Assembly: GCA_947495555.1 (NCBI GenBank)
Contig: CANLZI010000001.1
Span: forward strand, 286,861-350,860
Direction: 5' to 3'
DNA: 64,000 nt
Origin: an uncultured Erythrobacter sp.
GTDB lineage: Bacteria; Pseudomonadota; Alphaproteobacteria; Sphingomonadales; Sphingomonadaceae
The notes under the pieces: generated by a model
Databases searched by the model: none
The model's input: the letters and a program-made list of their open reading frames with translations, nothing else
What the model was told of the DNA's origin: nothing
In this document: one piece after another, positions 11,973-23,922 of the stretch
Layout of the letters: each line of letters opens with the position of its first letter
Numbering within the stretch: position 1 is the first letter of the stretch
Position numbers and translations under genes: made by a program

Positions 11973-13607
11973 CTAATCGAGATCAAAGCTGAGATATTTG
12001 ACCGGCGTGTTATTGGTCAATTCGGGGTTCATGCCGACGACCATCGGGTCGCGCAGAACAATCTCGATCGACCAAAATAGTGGGATAACCGGCAGCTCGG
12101 TATTCATAATTGTTTCGGCCTGCTTCAGTAGGGCATTGCGCTGCTCAACATCGCTCAACTCAGCGGCCTGCTTTACCAAAGCATCAAAGCGTGGGTCTGA
12201 CCAATTGCCGCTGCTGAACAATCCTCCGGTCGTCATCCAGTAGAGCGGATCGAACGGGTCTGGTGCGGTGTAAACAAGGCTTGAGCGCGCCATTGAGAAA
12301 TCGCTGTTTTCCACGGAATCTAGATATACTCGCCATTCCTGATTGTAGATACCGACGCCAATGTTCAGCTCCTTGCGCCACATCTGTTGGAGCGCCTCGG
12401 CAATTTTGCGGTGCTCTTCCAACGTATTCATTAGAATTTCGTGCACCGGAAAACCTTCGCCATTGGGATATCCGGCCTCGGCCAGCAACTGACGTGCGCG
12501 ATCCGGATCGAAGGGTAGCGCATCGCTCGTTTCATAATCGGCCATGCCTGGCGGCATGAAGCCACCTGCTGCTAGCCGAGTTCCGTTGAGAACTTGTTCT
12601 GCGATCAATTTTCGATCAATCGCCAGAGACAAGGCTTGCCTAACCCGAACATCATCCAACGGCTTTCGTTCAACATTGATTTCGTAATAATAGTTACTCA
12701 ACATTGGTCGTTCAAACACCAGTTGGGCATGATTCTCTTTGTAGAACGGCAGCTTATCAGGTGACACACCGCTGGTGACATGCAACCGCCCGCTCATGAA
12801 AAGACCTTCTTCGGTCTTGGCATTATCGATCGGAAAATAGTGCACTTCGTTCAGCGCGATGTTGTCCGCATCCCAATAATCGGGATTTTTCTCTAGGATG
12901 ATGCGCTGGTTTTCTGACCATTGCTTGAAGCGATAGGGGCCATTGCTGACATAGTTTTCCGCCGTCGCCCAGGAATTGCGACGATCGGAAATCGTGCCAT
13001 GCGCTTCAACAGCTCGCTGGTTGATCGCGCCCAGCGCGGGTGTGATCAGTAGAATGTCGAAGAATGGCATGGGCTGGTCTAGCTCGATAACAATCGTGTG
13101 ATCGTCGGGTGCTTTGATACCAACCTGACTAAAATCTGTGATCTCACCGAAATTATATGCTCGGGCATTGCGCACTGGGTGGATCAGATCGGCATATTGC
13201 GCGGCCAGTTCGGGTTGCAGCAAGCGCTTCCAAGAATACAGCATGTCGCCTGCAACAACCGGATCGCCATTGGTCCATGTGGCGTCCTTGCGCAGATGGA
13301 ATATCCATTGGGTGAAATCGTCGCTATGCTCCCAGCTTTCCGCAAGACCCGGGGCAGCCAACCGCGAATCTTTTGGGTGGAAGCTGGTGAGTGTTTCCAT
13401 CAACGCATCGAGTATTGCGTTCTCGGGAACGCCCGTCACGAGGTGGGGATCAAGGGTGGCCGGTTCGCCATAATTGCCGATCAGCAAAATGCCCTCGCGC
13501 GCTGCGCGGTCGACTTCGCGTTCGCTGGTTCCGCATGAGGCTAAAGCCAAGGGTGCGATGATCAGAGTAAGAAGTTGAAACGCCGCGCGGGCTATGGGTT
13601 TGGTCAA
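11973..13607 (-). CDS. Peptide ABC transporter substrate-binding protein (SBP family 5, OppA-like)
   Basis: Signal peptide with LASC lipobox; LIGNYGEPATLDPHLVTGVPENAILDALMETLT...LAESWEHSDDFTQWIFHLRKDATWTNGDPVVAGDMLYSWKR. Confidence 0.92.
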   Translation of the reverse strand: MTKPIARAAFQLLTLIIAPLALASCGTSEREVDRAAREGILLIGNYGEPATLDPHLVTGVPENAILDALMETLTSFHPKDSRLAAPGLAESWEHSDDFTQWIFHLRKDATWTNGDPVVAGDMLYSWKRLLQPELAAQYADLIHPVRNARAYNFGEITDFSQVGIKAPDDHTIVIELDQPMPFFDILLITPALGAINQRAVEAHGTISDRRNSWATAENYVSNGPYRFKQWSENQRIILEKNPDYWDADNIALNEVHYFPIDNAKTEEGLFMSGRLHVTSGVSPDKLPFYKENHAQLVFERPMLSNYYYEINVERKPLDDVRVRQALSLAIDRKLIAEQVLNGTRLAAGGFMPPGMADYETSDALPFDPDRARQLLAEAGYPNGEGFPVHEILMNTLEEHRKIAEALQQMWRKELNIGVGIYNQEWRVYLDSVENSDFSMARSSLVYTAPDPFDPLYWMTTGGLFSSGNWSDPRFDALVKQAAELSDVEQRNALLKQAETIMNTELPVIPLFWSIEIVLRDPMVVGMNPELTNNTPVKYLSFDLD

Positions 13608-13696
13608 ACAATCCTCCTGTTGAAACAGAGGCTGTCATGACTGGCCACCAAGCGCAAGGTGCGCGCTCGGCCGTTAGGGTTGCTCGCTTGGAAAAA

Positions 13697-13772
13697 TGGT
13701 GGACCCTGTTGGGTTCGAACCAACGACATTCTGATTAAGAGTCAGACGCTCTACCAACTGAGCTAAGGGTCC
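13697..13772 (-). tRNA. tRNA-Lys (anticodon CUU), CCA encoded
   Basis: GGACCCTTAGCTCAGTTGGTAGAGCGTCTGACTCTTAATCAGAATGTCGTTGGTTCGAACCCAACAGGGTCCACCA; all four stems form. Confidence 0.96.
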
Positions 13773-13907
13773 ACACAATCGCATCTGAACAAGTGCAAAG
13801 CACTAGATCTGTCAGGCTGTCATTGCTCGGCCCGAATCAGCGAAGGCGCTGCATATAGCGATGATTGATGCAAAAGAAAGCTCTGCGTGCTGCAATGCAG
13901 CAAAAAT

Positions 13908-15023
13908 TTATTGCAGCCGACGTTTGGGCGCTTCCCTGTTCCAGCGGTTCACCATCAGCAAACCGCCGATGCAGATCATATTGGTCATCATCGACGAACC
14001 GCCATGGCTCATGAAGGGAAGGGGTATTCCCACCACTGGCGCCAGTCCCATGACCATCATTAGATTGATCGCCACATAGAAGAAAATGGTTGCGGTCAGG
14101 CCGGCGGCCAGCAACCTGGCAAACCGGTCGTCAGAGGCATTGGCCACTCTCCAACCCCAGCCAAGGATAATGGCAAACACGCCAATCACGAAGATTCCGC
14201 CCAGCAGGCCCCATTCCTCGGCCATGGTGGCAAAGACGAAATCGGTGTGCGGTTCGGGCAGATAGTTGAGATGGCTTTGCGAGCCATTGTTGAATCCCTT
14301 GCCGTCCAGTCCGCCCGATCCGATCGCAATCTTTGATTGGGTGATGTGATAGCCGGCGCCCAAGGGATCGGATTCGGGATCAAGGAAAGTGGTGACGCGG
14401 CGCTGCTGATATTCTTTCAGGCCGAAGAAAAAGGCGAGGGGGACGGCAACCGCTCCAGCAATGCCCGCGCCCACGAACCACCGCATTGGCAGTCCTGCCA
14501 AAAACATCACCACAGCTCCGCCAAAGGCCATGGCCAATGATGTTCCCAGGTCAGGCTGCATCAGCACCAATGCCATAGGCAGGCCGATCAGCAGTCCGGC
14601 GGGTACCAGCGCTCTCCAGCTCGCGATCATGCCCAGTGGCAGTGCGTCATAAAATCGGGCCAGGACAAGGACGATCACCGGCTTCATCAATTCCGATGGC
14701 TGAAGGCGCATAAAGCCCAGATCGAGCCAACGCTGGCTGCCACCGCCCATGGCTCCAATTGCCTCCACCGCAACCAACAGCAGCACGACTGCGATATAGG
14801 CGGGATAGGTCAGGAATTGGATGACGCCCTTGCTGAACATGGCGATGATGCTCGCCATGACCAAAAACACGCCAAAGCGGATCAAATGCGATGACGCAAA
14901 AGGCTGCATCGAGCCGCCTGCGGCCGAATACAGCACGGCGGCCCCAAAACCGATCAGCAGGAACAGCGGGATCAACATTTGCCATGGCTGTCTGGCGATA
15001 GGTTCTGGGATGATGGAGTTCAC
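13908..15023 (-). CDS. rodA: Rod shape-determining protein RodA (SEDS family)
   Basis: PLFLLIGFGAAVLYSAAGGS...HITQSKIAIGSGGLDGKGFNNGSQSHLNYLPEPHTDFVFATMAEEWG. Confidence 0.95.
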   Translation of the reverse strand: MNSIIPEPIARQPWQMLIPLFLLIGFGAAVLYSAAGGSMQPFASSHLIRFGVFLVMASIIAMFSKGVIQFLTYPAYIAVVLLLVAVEAIGAMGGGSQRWLDLGFMRLQPSELMKPVIVLVLARFYDALPLGMIASWRALVPAGLLIGLPMALVLMQPDLGTSLAMAFGGAVVMFLAGLPMRWFVGAGIAGAVAVPLAFFFGLKEYQQRRVTTFLDPESDPLGAGYHITQSKIAIGSGGLDGKGFNNGSQSHLNYLPEPHTDFVFATMAEEWGLLGGIFVIGVFAIILGWGWRVANASDDRFARLLAAGLTATIFFYVAINLMMVMGLAPVVGIPLPFMSHGGSSMMTNMICIGGLLMVNRWNREAPKRRLQ

Positions 15024-17125
15024 TGGGCGATCCCCGCCGCAGCGGCATCAATGACTTGTTGCTCGGGATTGGGGCGGGGCGCACCAGAGGGCGTCGCCTC
15101 CGGACGCGGTGCTATCACCTCTTCGGCAATTTCCGATGGTTGTTGTGCGGCGACACGGGCCTCAGCCTCCACCAAGTCAAAGATATCTTCATCTCGGCTT
15201 GGGGGAGGGGAAACAGCCTCGCCGGCAGCTTGAGCAAAAGCAGCGTATTTGCGGTCGAGCCGTTCTTGCGCGGTCCCGCCCCATTGGGTCTCAAGCCGCC
15301 TCAGCGCGTCCATACCTTTGGCCGGATCGAACAGGAACGTCATGACATCACGGGCGATCGGATAGGCAGAGCCCGACCCGCCGCCGTGCTCGATAACCAC
15401 CGCTCCCGCGTAACGCGGATTGTCAAAGGGTGCGAAGAAAGTGAAAAGGCCGTGGTCGCGGAAGCGCCAGGGACCGGTGCGACCGTCAGACTTTGACAGT
15501 GACACGACCTGCGCCGTGCCAGTTTTGCCGGCCATTTTGATGTCATCAAAGGGTAGTCGCGCCCGGCCGGCGGTGCCCGGCCCATTGACCACATCGCTCA
15601 TCGCTTGGCGAACGTAGCGGACATGCTCGTCGGGAAAGTCGACCTGATCAAACCCCTTAGGAGGGGTGGCCATATTCAGGCGGGGCATAACATGGCGGCC
15701 TGTGGCCAAACGCGCCGCGCTGACCGCCAATTGCAGGGGGCTGGCCAGCATATAGCCCTGTCCGATCGTCGCGTTTACAGTATCGAAGGCCTGCCACTCG
15801 CGGCCAAATTTGTTCAATTTCCACTCGGGATCAGGCACTGTGCCATAGAATTGGCTGGTGACGGGGAGCGGAAATTCTTGCCCCAATCCGCAGCGCCGGT
15901 TCATCGCGGCAATGGGATCCATCCCGATCCGCTGGGCGAAATGGTAATAATAGACATCGCAGCTTTGGTAGATGCCCTTGGCCATATCGACCGTGCCATG
16001 GCCACCGCGTTTCCAACAGCGGAATACGCGGTTGCCCACGCGCAAACCGCCGCCGCAAAAGACGGTTTCGTTCGGATCCAGCCCTTGTTCCATAAAGGCC
16101 ATGGAGACCATCGGTTTGACCGTTGAACCCGGCGGATAGAGGCCCTTCAGCACTTTGTTACGAAGCGGCACTCGCTCGTCCTCGCGCAGCATGGCATATT
16201 CCACGCTGCCAATGCCGTCGGAAAAGCTGTTGGGGTCAAAGCTTGGCATGCTGGCCATGCACAACAGATCGCCCGTTTTGCAGTCCATCACCACAACAGA
16301 GCCGGATTCCAACCCGATCCGGCGGGCCGCATAATTTTGCAGCGGACCATCGATTGTCAGGCGGACAGGATCGCCTTGGATATCATCACGGGTTTCCAGA
16401 TCACGCACAATTCGCCCAGACGCCGTAACTTCGACCCGGCGCGCACCAGGAACTCCGCGCAATTCCTGCTCAAACTGCTTTTCCAACCCATCCTTGCCGA
16501 TCTTGTAGCCCGGCGTGATGAGCAGAGGATTTCGGTCGGCCTCATATTCTTCAGCAGATGCGGGACCAACATATCCAACCAGATGGCCGACGGTGGCGCC
16601 GGTGGGGTAATAGCGCGAGAAGCCGCGCTGCGGCACGACCCCTTGCAAATCGGGCAAGCGCACGCTGACGGCCGCGAATTGTTCGTAATCGAGGCCTTTG
16701 GCAACTTCGACAGGTTGAAAGCCGCGCGCGTCGCTCACTTCCTGCTTTAGATCATTGATCCGGTCTGGTTCGAGCGACAGCAAAGATCCCAATTGATCAA
16801 TCGTGGCGTCGGGGTTAGCCAGACGCTCGGGAATGATATCGACCCGGAAATCAGCCCGGTTGGAGGCGAGGGGGGCGCCATCGCGGTCCAATATCCACCC
16901 GCGCCGCGGCGGGATGAGTGATAGATTTACCCGATTACTCTCTGATTCTGTGCGATATTTCTCATTCTCTGCGATCGAGAGATAAGCCATCCGCCCGGCC
17001 AGCAGCAAGCCGATGCCGCCTTGCACAGATGCGATGACAAAGCTGCGCCGATCAAACGAGTTCTTGAGCGTAGAAGTGCTGATGACTGGCTGCTTGCGCT
17101 TACGCTTGCCTTTACCGACCATCAC
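15020..17125 (-). CDS. mrdA: Penicillin-binding protein 2 (peptidoglycan transpeptidase)
   Basis: YPPGSTVKPMVSMAFMEQG; KTGTAQV motif; overlaps rodA. Confidence 0.94.
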   Translation of the reverse strand: MMVGKGKRKRKQPVISTSTLKNSFDRRSFVIASVQGGIGLLLAGRMAYLSIAENEKYRTESESNRVNLSLIPPRRGWILDRDGAPLASNRADFRVDIIPERLANPDATIDQLGSLLSLEPDRINDLKQEVSDARGFQPVEVAKGLDYEQFAAVSVRLPDLQGVVPQRGFSRYYPTGATVGHLVGYVGPASAEEYEADRNPLLITPGYKIGKDGLEKQFEQELRGVPGARRVEVTASGRIVRDLETRDDIQGDPVRLTIDGPLQNYAARRIGLESGSVVVMDCKTGDLLCMASMPSFDPNSFSDGIGSVEYAMLREDERVPLRNKVLKGLYPPGSTVKPMVSMAFMEQGLDPNETVFCGGGLRVGNRVFRCWKRGGHGTVDMAKGIYQSCDVYYYHFAQRIGMDPIAAMNRRCGLGQEFPLPVTSQFYGTVPDPEWKLNKFGREWQAFDTVNATIGQGYMLASPLQLAVSAARLATGRHVMPRLNMATPPKGFDQVDFPDEHVRYVRQAMSDVVNGPGTAGRARLPFDDIKMAGKTGTAQVVSLSKSDGRTGPWRFRDHGLFTFFAPFDNPRYAGAVVIEHGGGSGSAYPIARDVMTFLFDPAKGMDALRRLETQWGGTAQERLDRKYAAFAQAAGEAVSPPPSRDEDIFDLVEAEARVAAQQPSEIAEEVIAPRPEATPSGAPRPNPEQQVIDAAAAGIAQ

Positions 17126-17679
17126 ACGACCTCGCGCGTGCGGCTGAGGCGGAAACGATCCAACCAGGACACCACGATGGCCACAATCGGATAGAGCAAA
17201 ATGGACAATGCGATTTGCGGCGCGATTATCGTCAGTTGATGGGCATTGGGTGTCGCCCCCGAAAATAGCACCGCAAGCGTCAGATAGGCTGTCAGCACAA
17301 CGCTCGCTGTCAGCCAGTCATGGCCAAAATTGCGCCAGGGAAAGCGTTGTTCCAATTGCTCGATTGCCAACATAGCCAGTGACCATAGCAGAACAGCGCT
17401 GCCAAATGGTTGCCCGCTGAACAGATCATCGACCAGCCCCAAGGGCAGGCCAATCCAGACCGGAAGCAGGCCGGGGCGCATGATTCTCCAGCCCAGCAAC
17501 ATCATGAAGCCCAGAGGTGGCATGATCGGCATCGTCCCTGTCAGGACAAATACCGGCAGCAATGATCCGGCCATGATCGACACATAGGGCACAGCATATT
17601 GCCGCCAGGGTGATGCTTCGCGGTTGATCTGGCGACCGTATTGCCGGCTGTCGGAAACACGGTTCAACTGGCCTGTCAT
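17122..17679 (-). CDS. mreD: Rod shape-determining protein MreD
   Basis: Polytopic membrane protein between mreC and mrdA; GLPLGLVDDLFSGQPFGSAVLLWSL. Confidence 0.9.
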   Translation of the reverse strand: MTGQLNRVSDSRQYGRQINREASPWRQYAVPYVSIMAGSLLPVFVLTGTMPIMPPLGFMMLLGWRIMRPGLLPVWIGLPLGLVDDLFSGQPFGSAVLLWSLAMLAIEQLEQRFPWRNFGHDWLTASVVLTAYLTLAVLFSGATPNAHQLTIIAPQIALSILLYPIVAIVVSWLDRFRLSRTREVV

Positions 17680-18581
17680 TGGTCAGCCTCAACTTCGTCC
17701 AATGCAATCTGCACGGGTATCTGAGCGCTTTGCAAAGCGGCGGGTTGCCAAATGGGCTCTACCGACACGATATCGGATGCCGCCGGATCAGCGATCAACC
17801 GCGCAATTGCTCCATCACTGGTGACTTCATCGACAATCGCGACAGCCACACTAGGCCGATAATATCCACCCGCTCCGCTGGTGACAAACACATCGCCGGG
17901 TTCCAAAGGATTGATGCCCAGATTGATCAATCGAATGTTCAACAAGCCATCGCCGCGGCCCTCGGCAAAGGCGACCACTTCATCATCTGCGCGACGCACG
18001 GGTAGTACGCTTTCGCTATCGGTCAGCAGCATCACCCGCGCGCTGTTGCTGGAAACTTCCAATATGCGGCCAACAACGCCATGCGGCCCGCGCACCGGCA
18101 TACCCACGGCAACACCATCGCTGCTTCCGGCGCCCAAATAGGCAAAGCGGCGGGTGCTGGCAGAGGTGGATCCGACGAGGCGGCTGACTACGATTGGCTC
18201 AACCTCGTCCTGCTTGATGTCGAGCAATGCTTTTAGACGCAGGTTTTCCTGTTCAACCGCTTTGGCTTCTTCCAGTTTGATCCGAGCGATTTCCAGCTCT
18301 TCATTCAATGCTGCGTTCTGGCTGCCCGCGCGCAAATACCCGCTGACATTGTCATACAGGCTGGCAAATCCGGTTCGACTGGTGGTGGTGACTTCAGCGG
18401 CGGGTTCCACGGCATTGATCGCTGTGCCGCGAACCCCGCTGAATGCGCTGGGTTGGAAGATCGAGATGGCCAAAAGCACCGCGCCAATCAGGGCACCGAT
18501 GGAGGCGAGCACATAGCCGGTGAAAATCGAATATTGTGCTCTGCGCGAATGACCCGAACGCCGGGATGAAGGCGGCGCCAT
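17676..18581 (-). CDS. mreC: Rod shape-determining protein MreC
   Basis: ENLRLKALLDIKQ...GMPVRGPHGVVGRILEVSSNSARVMLLTDSESVLPV. Confidence 0.93.
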   Translation of the reverse strand: MAPPSSRRSGHSRRAQYSIFTGYVLASIGALIGAVLLAISIFQPSAFSGVRGTAINAVEPAAEVTTTSRTGFASLYDNVSGYLRAGSQNAALNEELEIARIKLEEAKAVEQENLRLKALLDIKQDEVEPIVVSRLVGSTSASTRRFAYLGAGSSDGVAVGMPVRGPHGVVGRILEVSSNSARVMLLTDSESVLPVRRADDEVVAFAEGRGDGLLNIRLINLGINPLEPGDVFVTSGAGGYYRPSVAVAIVDEVTSDGAIARLIADPAASDIVSVEPIWQPAALQSAQIPVQIALDEVEADQ

Positions 18582-18604
18582 GCCCCGGTCTCCTTATTTG
18601 GCCA

Positions 18605-19744
<1,140 letters not shown>

Positions 19745-19837
19745 GGCGCAGGAAAAGGCCAAAATTTTTGTCCATTGCTCCACCGATTTTCCACCGCTGG
19801 CCTCGAAATTGATGCGCTTCGGCGCTAGCCTGCATTG

Positions 19838-21691
19838 ATGCCGCAAATTCGCCGCCTTCCAGAAGCCTTAATCAACCGCATCGCTGCGGGCGAAGTGGTG
19901 GAGCGTCCTGCCGCTGCACTGAAGGAACTGGTCGAGAATGCGATTGATGCCGGTGCCTCGCGAATCGCTGTAAAACTGGTGGAGGGTGGTCTCACCCGGA
20001 TCGAGGTAAGCGATGATGGTTGCGGGATGAGCGCAGACGACATGGCGCTTGCGCTGGAGCGCCATGCAACCTCGAAATTGCCCGACGAAGCCATCGAGCA
20101 AGTCGCGACGCTGGGCTTTCGCGGAGAGGCTTTGCCCTCGATCGCCAGCGTGGCCAGATTAACTATCGAAAGCCGTGTGCGCCAGGCAGGCCAAGGTTGG
20201 CGCCGGGTCGTGGATCATGGCGAAATTATCGAGGACACGCCTGCAGCGCTGCCGCCCGGAACGCGGGTGAGGGTTGAAAACCTGTTTGGCAAGGTGCCCG
20301 CACGGCGCAAATTTCTGCGCACGCCTCGCAGTGAATATGGTGCTTGTCTGGATGTGATGCGGCGGCTTGCCATGGCGCGGCCCGATCTGGCGATCTCGCT
20401 GGAGCATGGGGAGCGGCGGATTTTCGCTACCCAGCAGGACGAAAGCTTGGCTGACCGGGTGGCCGGCATTGTCGCACGCGAGTTGAAAGATAACAGCGTT
20501 GCAATCGATGCAGAGCGCCCAAGCCAGAGCGGGATGATGCGCCTGACCGGTATCGCTGGTCTGCCGACTTACAATCGCGGTGTGGCCGATCATCAATATC
20601 TGTTCGTGAATGGCCGTCCGGTGAAGGATCGCTTGTTGGTGGGCGCGGTGCGCGGTGCCTATTCCGATATGTTGGCGCGCGATCGCCATGCGGTTCTGGC
20701 GCTGTTTCTGGACGTTCCGTTTGAGGAAGTGGACGTGAATGTCCATCCGGCCAAGACCGAGGTTCGCTTCCGCGATTCCAAGGCTGTGCGCGGTTTTATC
20801 GTTTCAGGTCTTAGAGCGGCATTGGCCACGGGCGACAGGCGCAGCGCGCAGGGGCCAGATCGCGGCGCGATGGCACGTTGGACTCAAGAACCATCTGGTG
20901 GTGCTGGGGGCGAGCCTGCTCCAGCGCTCCGCTCTATATTTGAAGGCCGCGACTGGTCAGCGTCACGCACCGGGTTTGCTGCAGGCGTGCAGGGCGGCGT
21001 GGCTGAATCGCGCCAGAACTGGGCTGGATCGGTAAGCGCGGACGGAGAGGTTTTGGCCGCCCCCATGGGCCGCGCTGAACAGGCCGAACCCATCCCCGAA
21101 GGTGCGGATTACCCTCTTGGGATCGCGCGCGGACAGGTCGCCAACACTTATATCGTGGCCGAGGCGCAAGATGGCTTGGTATTGGTTGACCAGCATGCCG
21201 CACATGAACGGCTCGTGTTGGAGCGTCTTCGTGCGGCGGGGGCTGGCGATGCGGTGGCCAGGTCCCAAGCCTTGCTTGTGCCCGATGTTGTCGAACTGGA
21301 CGAGGCCGATTGTGACCGTTTGGAAGAGGCCGCCGAAGGTTTCGAGAGCTTTGGCCTGACGATTGAAAGGTTCGGCCCATCGGCGATGCTGGTGCGGGCC
21401 ATGCCGCATGCCTTGCGCAAGGCCAAGCCGGAGCAACTGCTGCAAGATTTGGCTGACGATATCGCCAAACATGGCGAGGCGTTGTTGCTAACAGAGAAGC
21501 TTGAACATGTGCTGGCCACAATGGCCTGCCACGGATCGGTCAGGGCAGGGCGGGTGCTCAGCGTGGCCGAAATGAACGCTCTGCTGCGCGAGATGGAAGA
21601 AACGCCGCGCTCAGGCCAATGCAATCATGGTCGCCCAACCTGGGTGAAGCTGAGCATGGAAGACGTCGAGAAACTGTTTGGCCGGCACTGA
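19838..21691 (+). CDS. mutL: DNA mismatch repair endonuclease MutL
   Basis: MPQIRRLPEALINRIAAGEVVERPAAALKELVENAIDAGASRI. Confidence 0.97.
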   Translation: MPQIRRLPEALINRIAAGEVVERPAAALKELVENAIDAGASRIAVKLVEGGLTRIEVSDDGCGMSADDMALALERHATSKLPDEAIEQVATLGFRGEALPSIASVARLTIESRVRQAGQGWRRVVDHGEIIEDTPAALPPGTRVRVENLFGKVPARRKFLRTPRSEYGACLDVMRRLAMARPDLAISLEHGERRIFATQQDESLADRVAGIVARELKDNSVAIDAERPSQSGMMRLTGIAGLPTYNRGVADHQYLFVNGRPVKDRLLVGAVRGAYSDMLARDRHAVLALFLDVPFEEVDVNVHPAKTEVRFRDSKAVRGFIVSGLRAALATGDRRSAQGPDRGAMARWTQEPSGGAGGEPAPALRSIFEGRDWSASRTGFAAGVQGGVAESRQNWAGSVSADGEVLAAPMGRAEQAEPIPEGADYPLGIARGQVANTYIVAEAQDGLVLVDQHAAHERLVLERLRAAGAGDAVARSQALLVPDVVELDEADCDRLEEAAEGFESFGLTIERFGPSAMLVRAMPHALRKAKPEQLLQDLADDIAKHGEALLLTEKLEHVLATMACHGSVRAGRVLSVAEMNALLREMEETPRSGQCNHGRPTWVKLSMEDVEKLFGRH

Positions 21692-21737
21692 CGTGCCGCT
21701 GGTCCAACCCCCAATTTTTTGAGAACTGGAACATCCT

Positions 21738-22520
21738 ATGTCTATGAAAAATCTGTTTGATATTAGCGGCAAGGTTGCGGTCGTTTCCGGTGGCTCGAGC
21801 GGGATTGGCGCTATGATGGCGCAAGGTCTGCTCGAAAATGGTGTGAAGGTTTATATCACCGCGCGCAAAGCAGAACGGCTGATGGCCAAGGCAGAAGAGC
21901 TGTCTCAGTTTGGCGAATGCATAGCCATTCCGGGCGATATGTCGTCTGTTGAAGGCATCGAGGCGTTTGTTGCCGAAGTCAGCAAACGCGAAGACAAGAT
22001 TGATATCCTGATCAACAATGCGGGCGCCAATTGGAGCGCGCCCATCGCTGATTTTCCCGAGAAGGGGTGGGACAAGGTCATGGATATCAACGTCAAGGCG
22101 ATATTCTTTGCGATCCAGAAGTTCCTGCCTTTGCTGAAGGCAGCTGGCGACAACGATGATCCAGCCCGGATCATCAACATCGCCTCCATCAATGGCATCC
22201 GCAATTCGGGCATGCCGACCTACGCCTACACGGCTAGCAAGTCTGCCGTGGTCCAATTGACGGAGCATGTGGCGGTTGATCTTTGTTCCGCCGGGATCAA
22301 TGTGAATGCGATTGCACCGGGTCTTTTTCCCAGCGACATGACCAAGCAAATCGTTGATAATGATGAGCTTACGAAGTTCTCAATCTCAAAGATTCCACGG
22401 GGCAGAATGGGCGGCCCGGGAGATATCGCTGGTACAGCAATCTTCCTGTGCTCGCCTGCCTCCGCATGGATGATTGGTCAGACGATCGTGCTGGATGGCG
22501 GAATGATTTCCACCGCCTAG
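21738..22520 (+). CDS. SDR family oxidoreductase
   Basis: FDISGKVAVVSGGSSGIGAMMAQGLLENG...YTASKSAVVQLTEHVAVDL. Confidence 0.9.
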   Translation: MSMKNLFDISGKVAVVSGGSSGIGAMMAQGLLENGVKVYITARKAERLMAKAEELSQFGECIAIPGDMSSVEGIEAFVAEVSKREDKIDILINNAGANWSAPIADFPEKGWDKVMDINVKAIFFAIQKFLPLLKAAGDNDDPARIINIASINGIRNSGMPTYAYTASKSAVVQLTEHVAVDLCSAGINVNAIAPGLFPSDMTKQIVDNDELTKFSISKIPRGRMGGPGDIAGTAIFLCSPASAWMIGQTIVLDGGMISTA

Positions 22521-22527
22521 GTCCAGC

Positions 22528-22989
22528 TTAATCTATCGGCGCGTCAGGATTGCGGACTTGCATCAGCCCGATATTGGTCGATTCCATCACCATCTCATCG
22601 TTCTGATTGAAGACCTGAATATGTGTCTTCGTCAGACCCATATTGGGACGAGACTTGCTGCGACGTTTTTCGATCAACTCGCTTTCAACCCGCAATACAT
22701 CGCCCGGATAAACGGGGGTTTTCCACTTGAGATTTTCCAGACCAGGTGAGCCAAGTCCGGCGCTTTTCTGGCCCATAAAATTCTCGACCATCATTGCCAT
22801 CACCATCGAACAGGTGTGCCAACCACTGGCCGACAAACGACCGAAATGCGTTTGTGCGGCAGCTTCATCGTCCAGATGGAAGGGTTGCGGATCGTATTTC
22901 TTCGCAAATTCCAGCACTTCTTCGCGGGTCACTTCATAGCGGCCATAGCTTTGCCGTTTGCCGATGGACAGGTCTTCGAAATATATCAT
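22528..22989 (-). CDS. MaoC family dehydratase
   Basis: MIYFEDLSIGKRQSYGRYEVTREEVLEFAKKYDPQPFHLDDEAA; start could alternatively be 23058. Confidence 0.87.
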   Translation of the reverse strand: MIYFEDLSIGKRQSYGRYEVTREEVLEFAKKYDPQPFHLDDEAAAQTHFGRLSASGWHTCSMVMAMMVENFMGQKSAGLGSPGLENLKWKTPVYPGDVLRVESELIEKRRSKSRPNMGLTKTHIQVFNQNDEMVMESTNIGLMQVRNPDAPID

Positions 22990-23109
22990 GTCGTCACCTA
23001 ATCGCGTTTCGTGCGCAGCAGTCAATTCCCCGAATATGCTAGGGTCATCCAAAGCCATCGGTAACGCGCCCGTGCGGCTGCTCTAAATCGAGGATATTGG
23101 GCGATCCCT

Positions 23110-23922
23110 TTAATCCCGGAAAGTGGGACGGATTCCGTCCGAACCCAATTCCGGAATGATGCGGTACCGAGCGAGGATTAGGCTGAACAGACCGAACAAC
23201 AGCAATCCGATTGCCGTCAAGGTGAACAACCAACCTGTGTCGGCCAGCGAAGCTAGGGCATTACCCAAAGTCTTGACATTGTCTGCACCGCTAGAGAGAA
23301 ATCCTGTTTGGAACAGCGACCAACCGATCACGGTGTACACTACAGCGCGGGCTGCATACCCGATGCCGCCCATCGTGCGCGTAGCCGACGGTGCTTGTGA
23401 TGAAATGCGGTTCATAAAGCTGCCGCTTACGCCCTTTTTCGCTTGTGCGATGGCTGCGATGAAAAATGCCAAACCCAAGATGCCTAAAACAACGCCGCCG
23501 AATGAGGCCGACATGACGCCAGCGGCGGCTTCTGATGCTCCGGCTCCATCTGAACCAGAGCCTGATGAGGGGCTGGAAGTCGCAAATTTATAGGCCGTCC
23601 AGGCTAGAACCAGATGGGCGACGCCGCTGCCTGCATGGCCGATGCGTTTGCCCCAGCCTTTGGTGTCAGACCCATTGTTCTCAATATCGAACAGAGGGGA
23701 GGCAAAGCGGAACAGCGCGTAAGCAAGTAAACCGATAACCAACACCCACAGCAGCACGGCGCCGCCGGGAATGCTCTCAACAACTTGGAAAATCCCGTCG
23801 GTTCCTTTGCTGATCTCGCCAGCGCTGGTGAGAGCGATGATGCCAAGCACCGAATAGAGGATTGCGCGACTGAAATAACCGATGCGGACCAACCAGTTAA
23901 ACTTTTCGGATTTATCGACCAT
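23110..23922 (-). CDS. DUF1206 domain-containing membrane protein
   Basis: Three repeated hydrophobic pairs of the form FNWLVRIGYFSRAILYSVLGIIAL. Confidence 0.8.
   Translation of the reverse strand: MVDKSEKFNWLVRIGYFSRAILYSVLGIIALTSAGEISKGTDGIFQVVESIPGGAVLLWVLVIGLLAYALFRFASPLFDIENNGSDTKGWGKRIGHAGSGVAHLVLAWTAYKFATSSPSSGSGSDGAGASEAAAGVMSASFGGVVLGILGLAFFIAAIAQAKKGVSGSFMNRISSQAPSATRTMGGIGYAARAVVYTVIGWSLFQTGFLSSGADNVKTLGNALASLADTGWLFTLTAIGLLLFGLFSLILARYRIIPELGSDGIRPTFRD

Noticed and set aside
13888-13902. TGCTGCA-a-TGCAGCA palindrome after rodA as a terminator
   Set aside because: The U-run precedes the hairpin on the rodA strand and the + strand has A residues after it, so terminator geometry is wrong.
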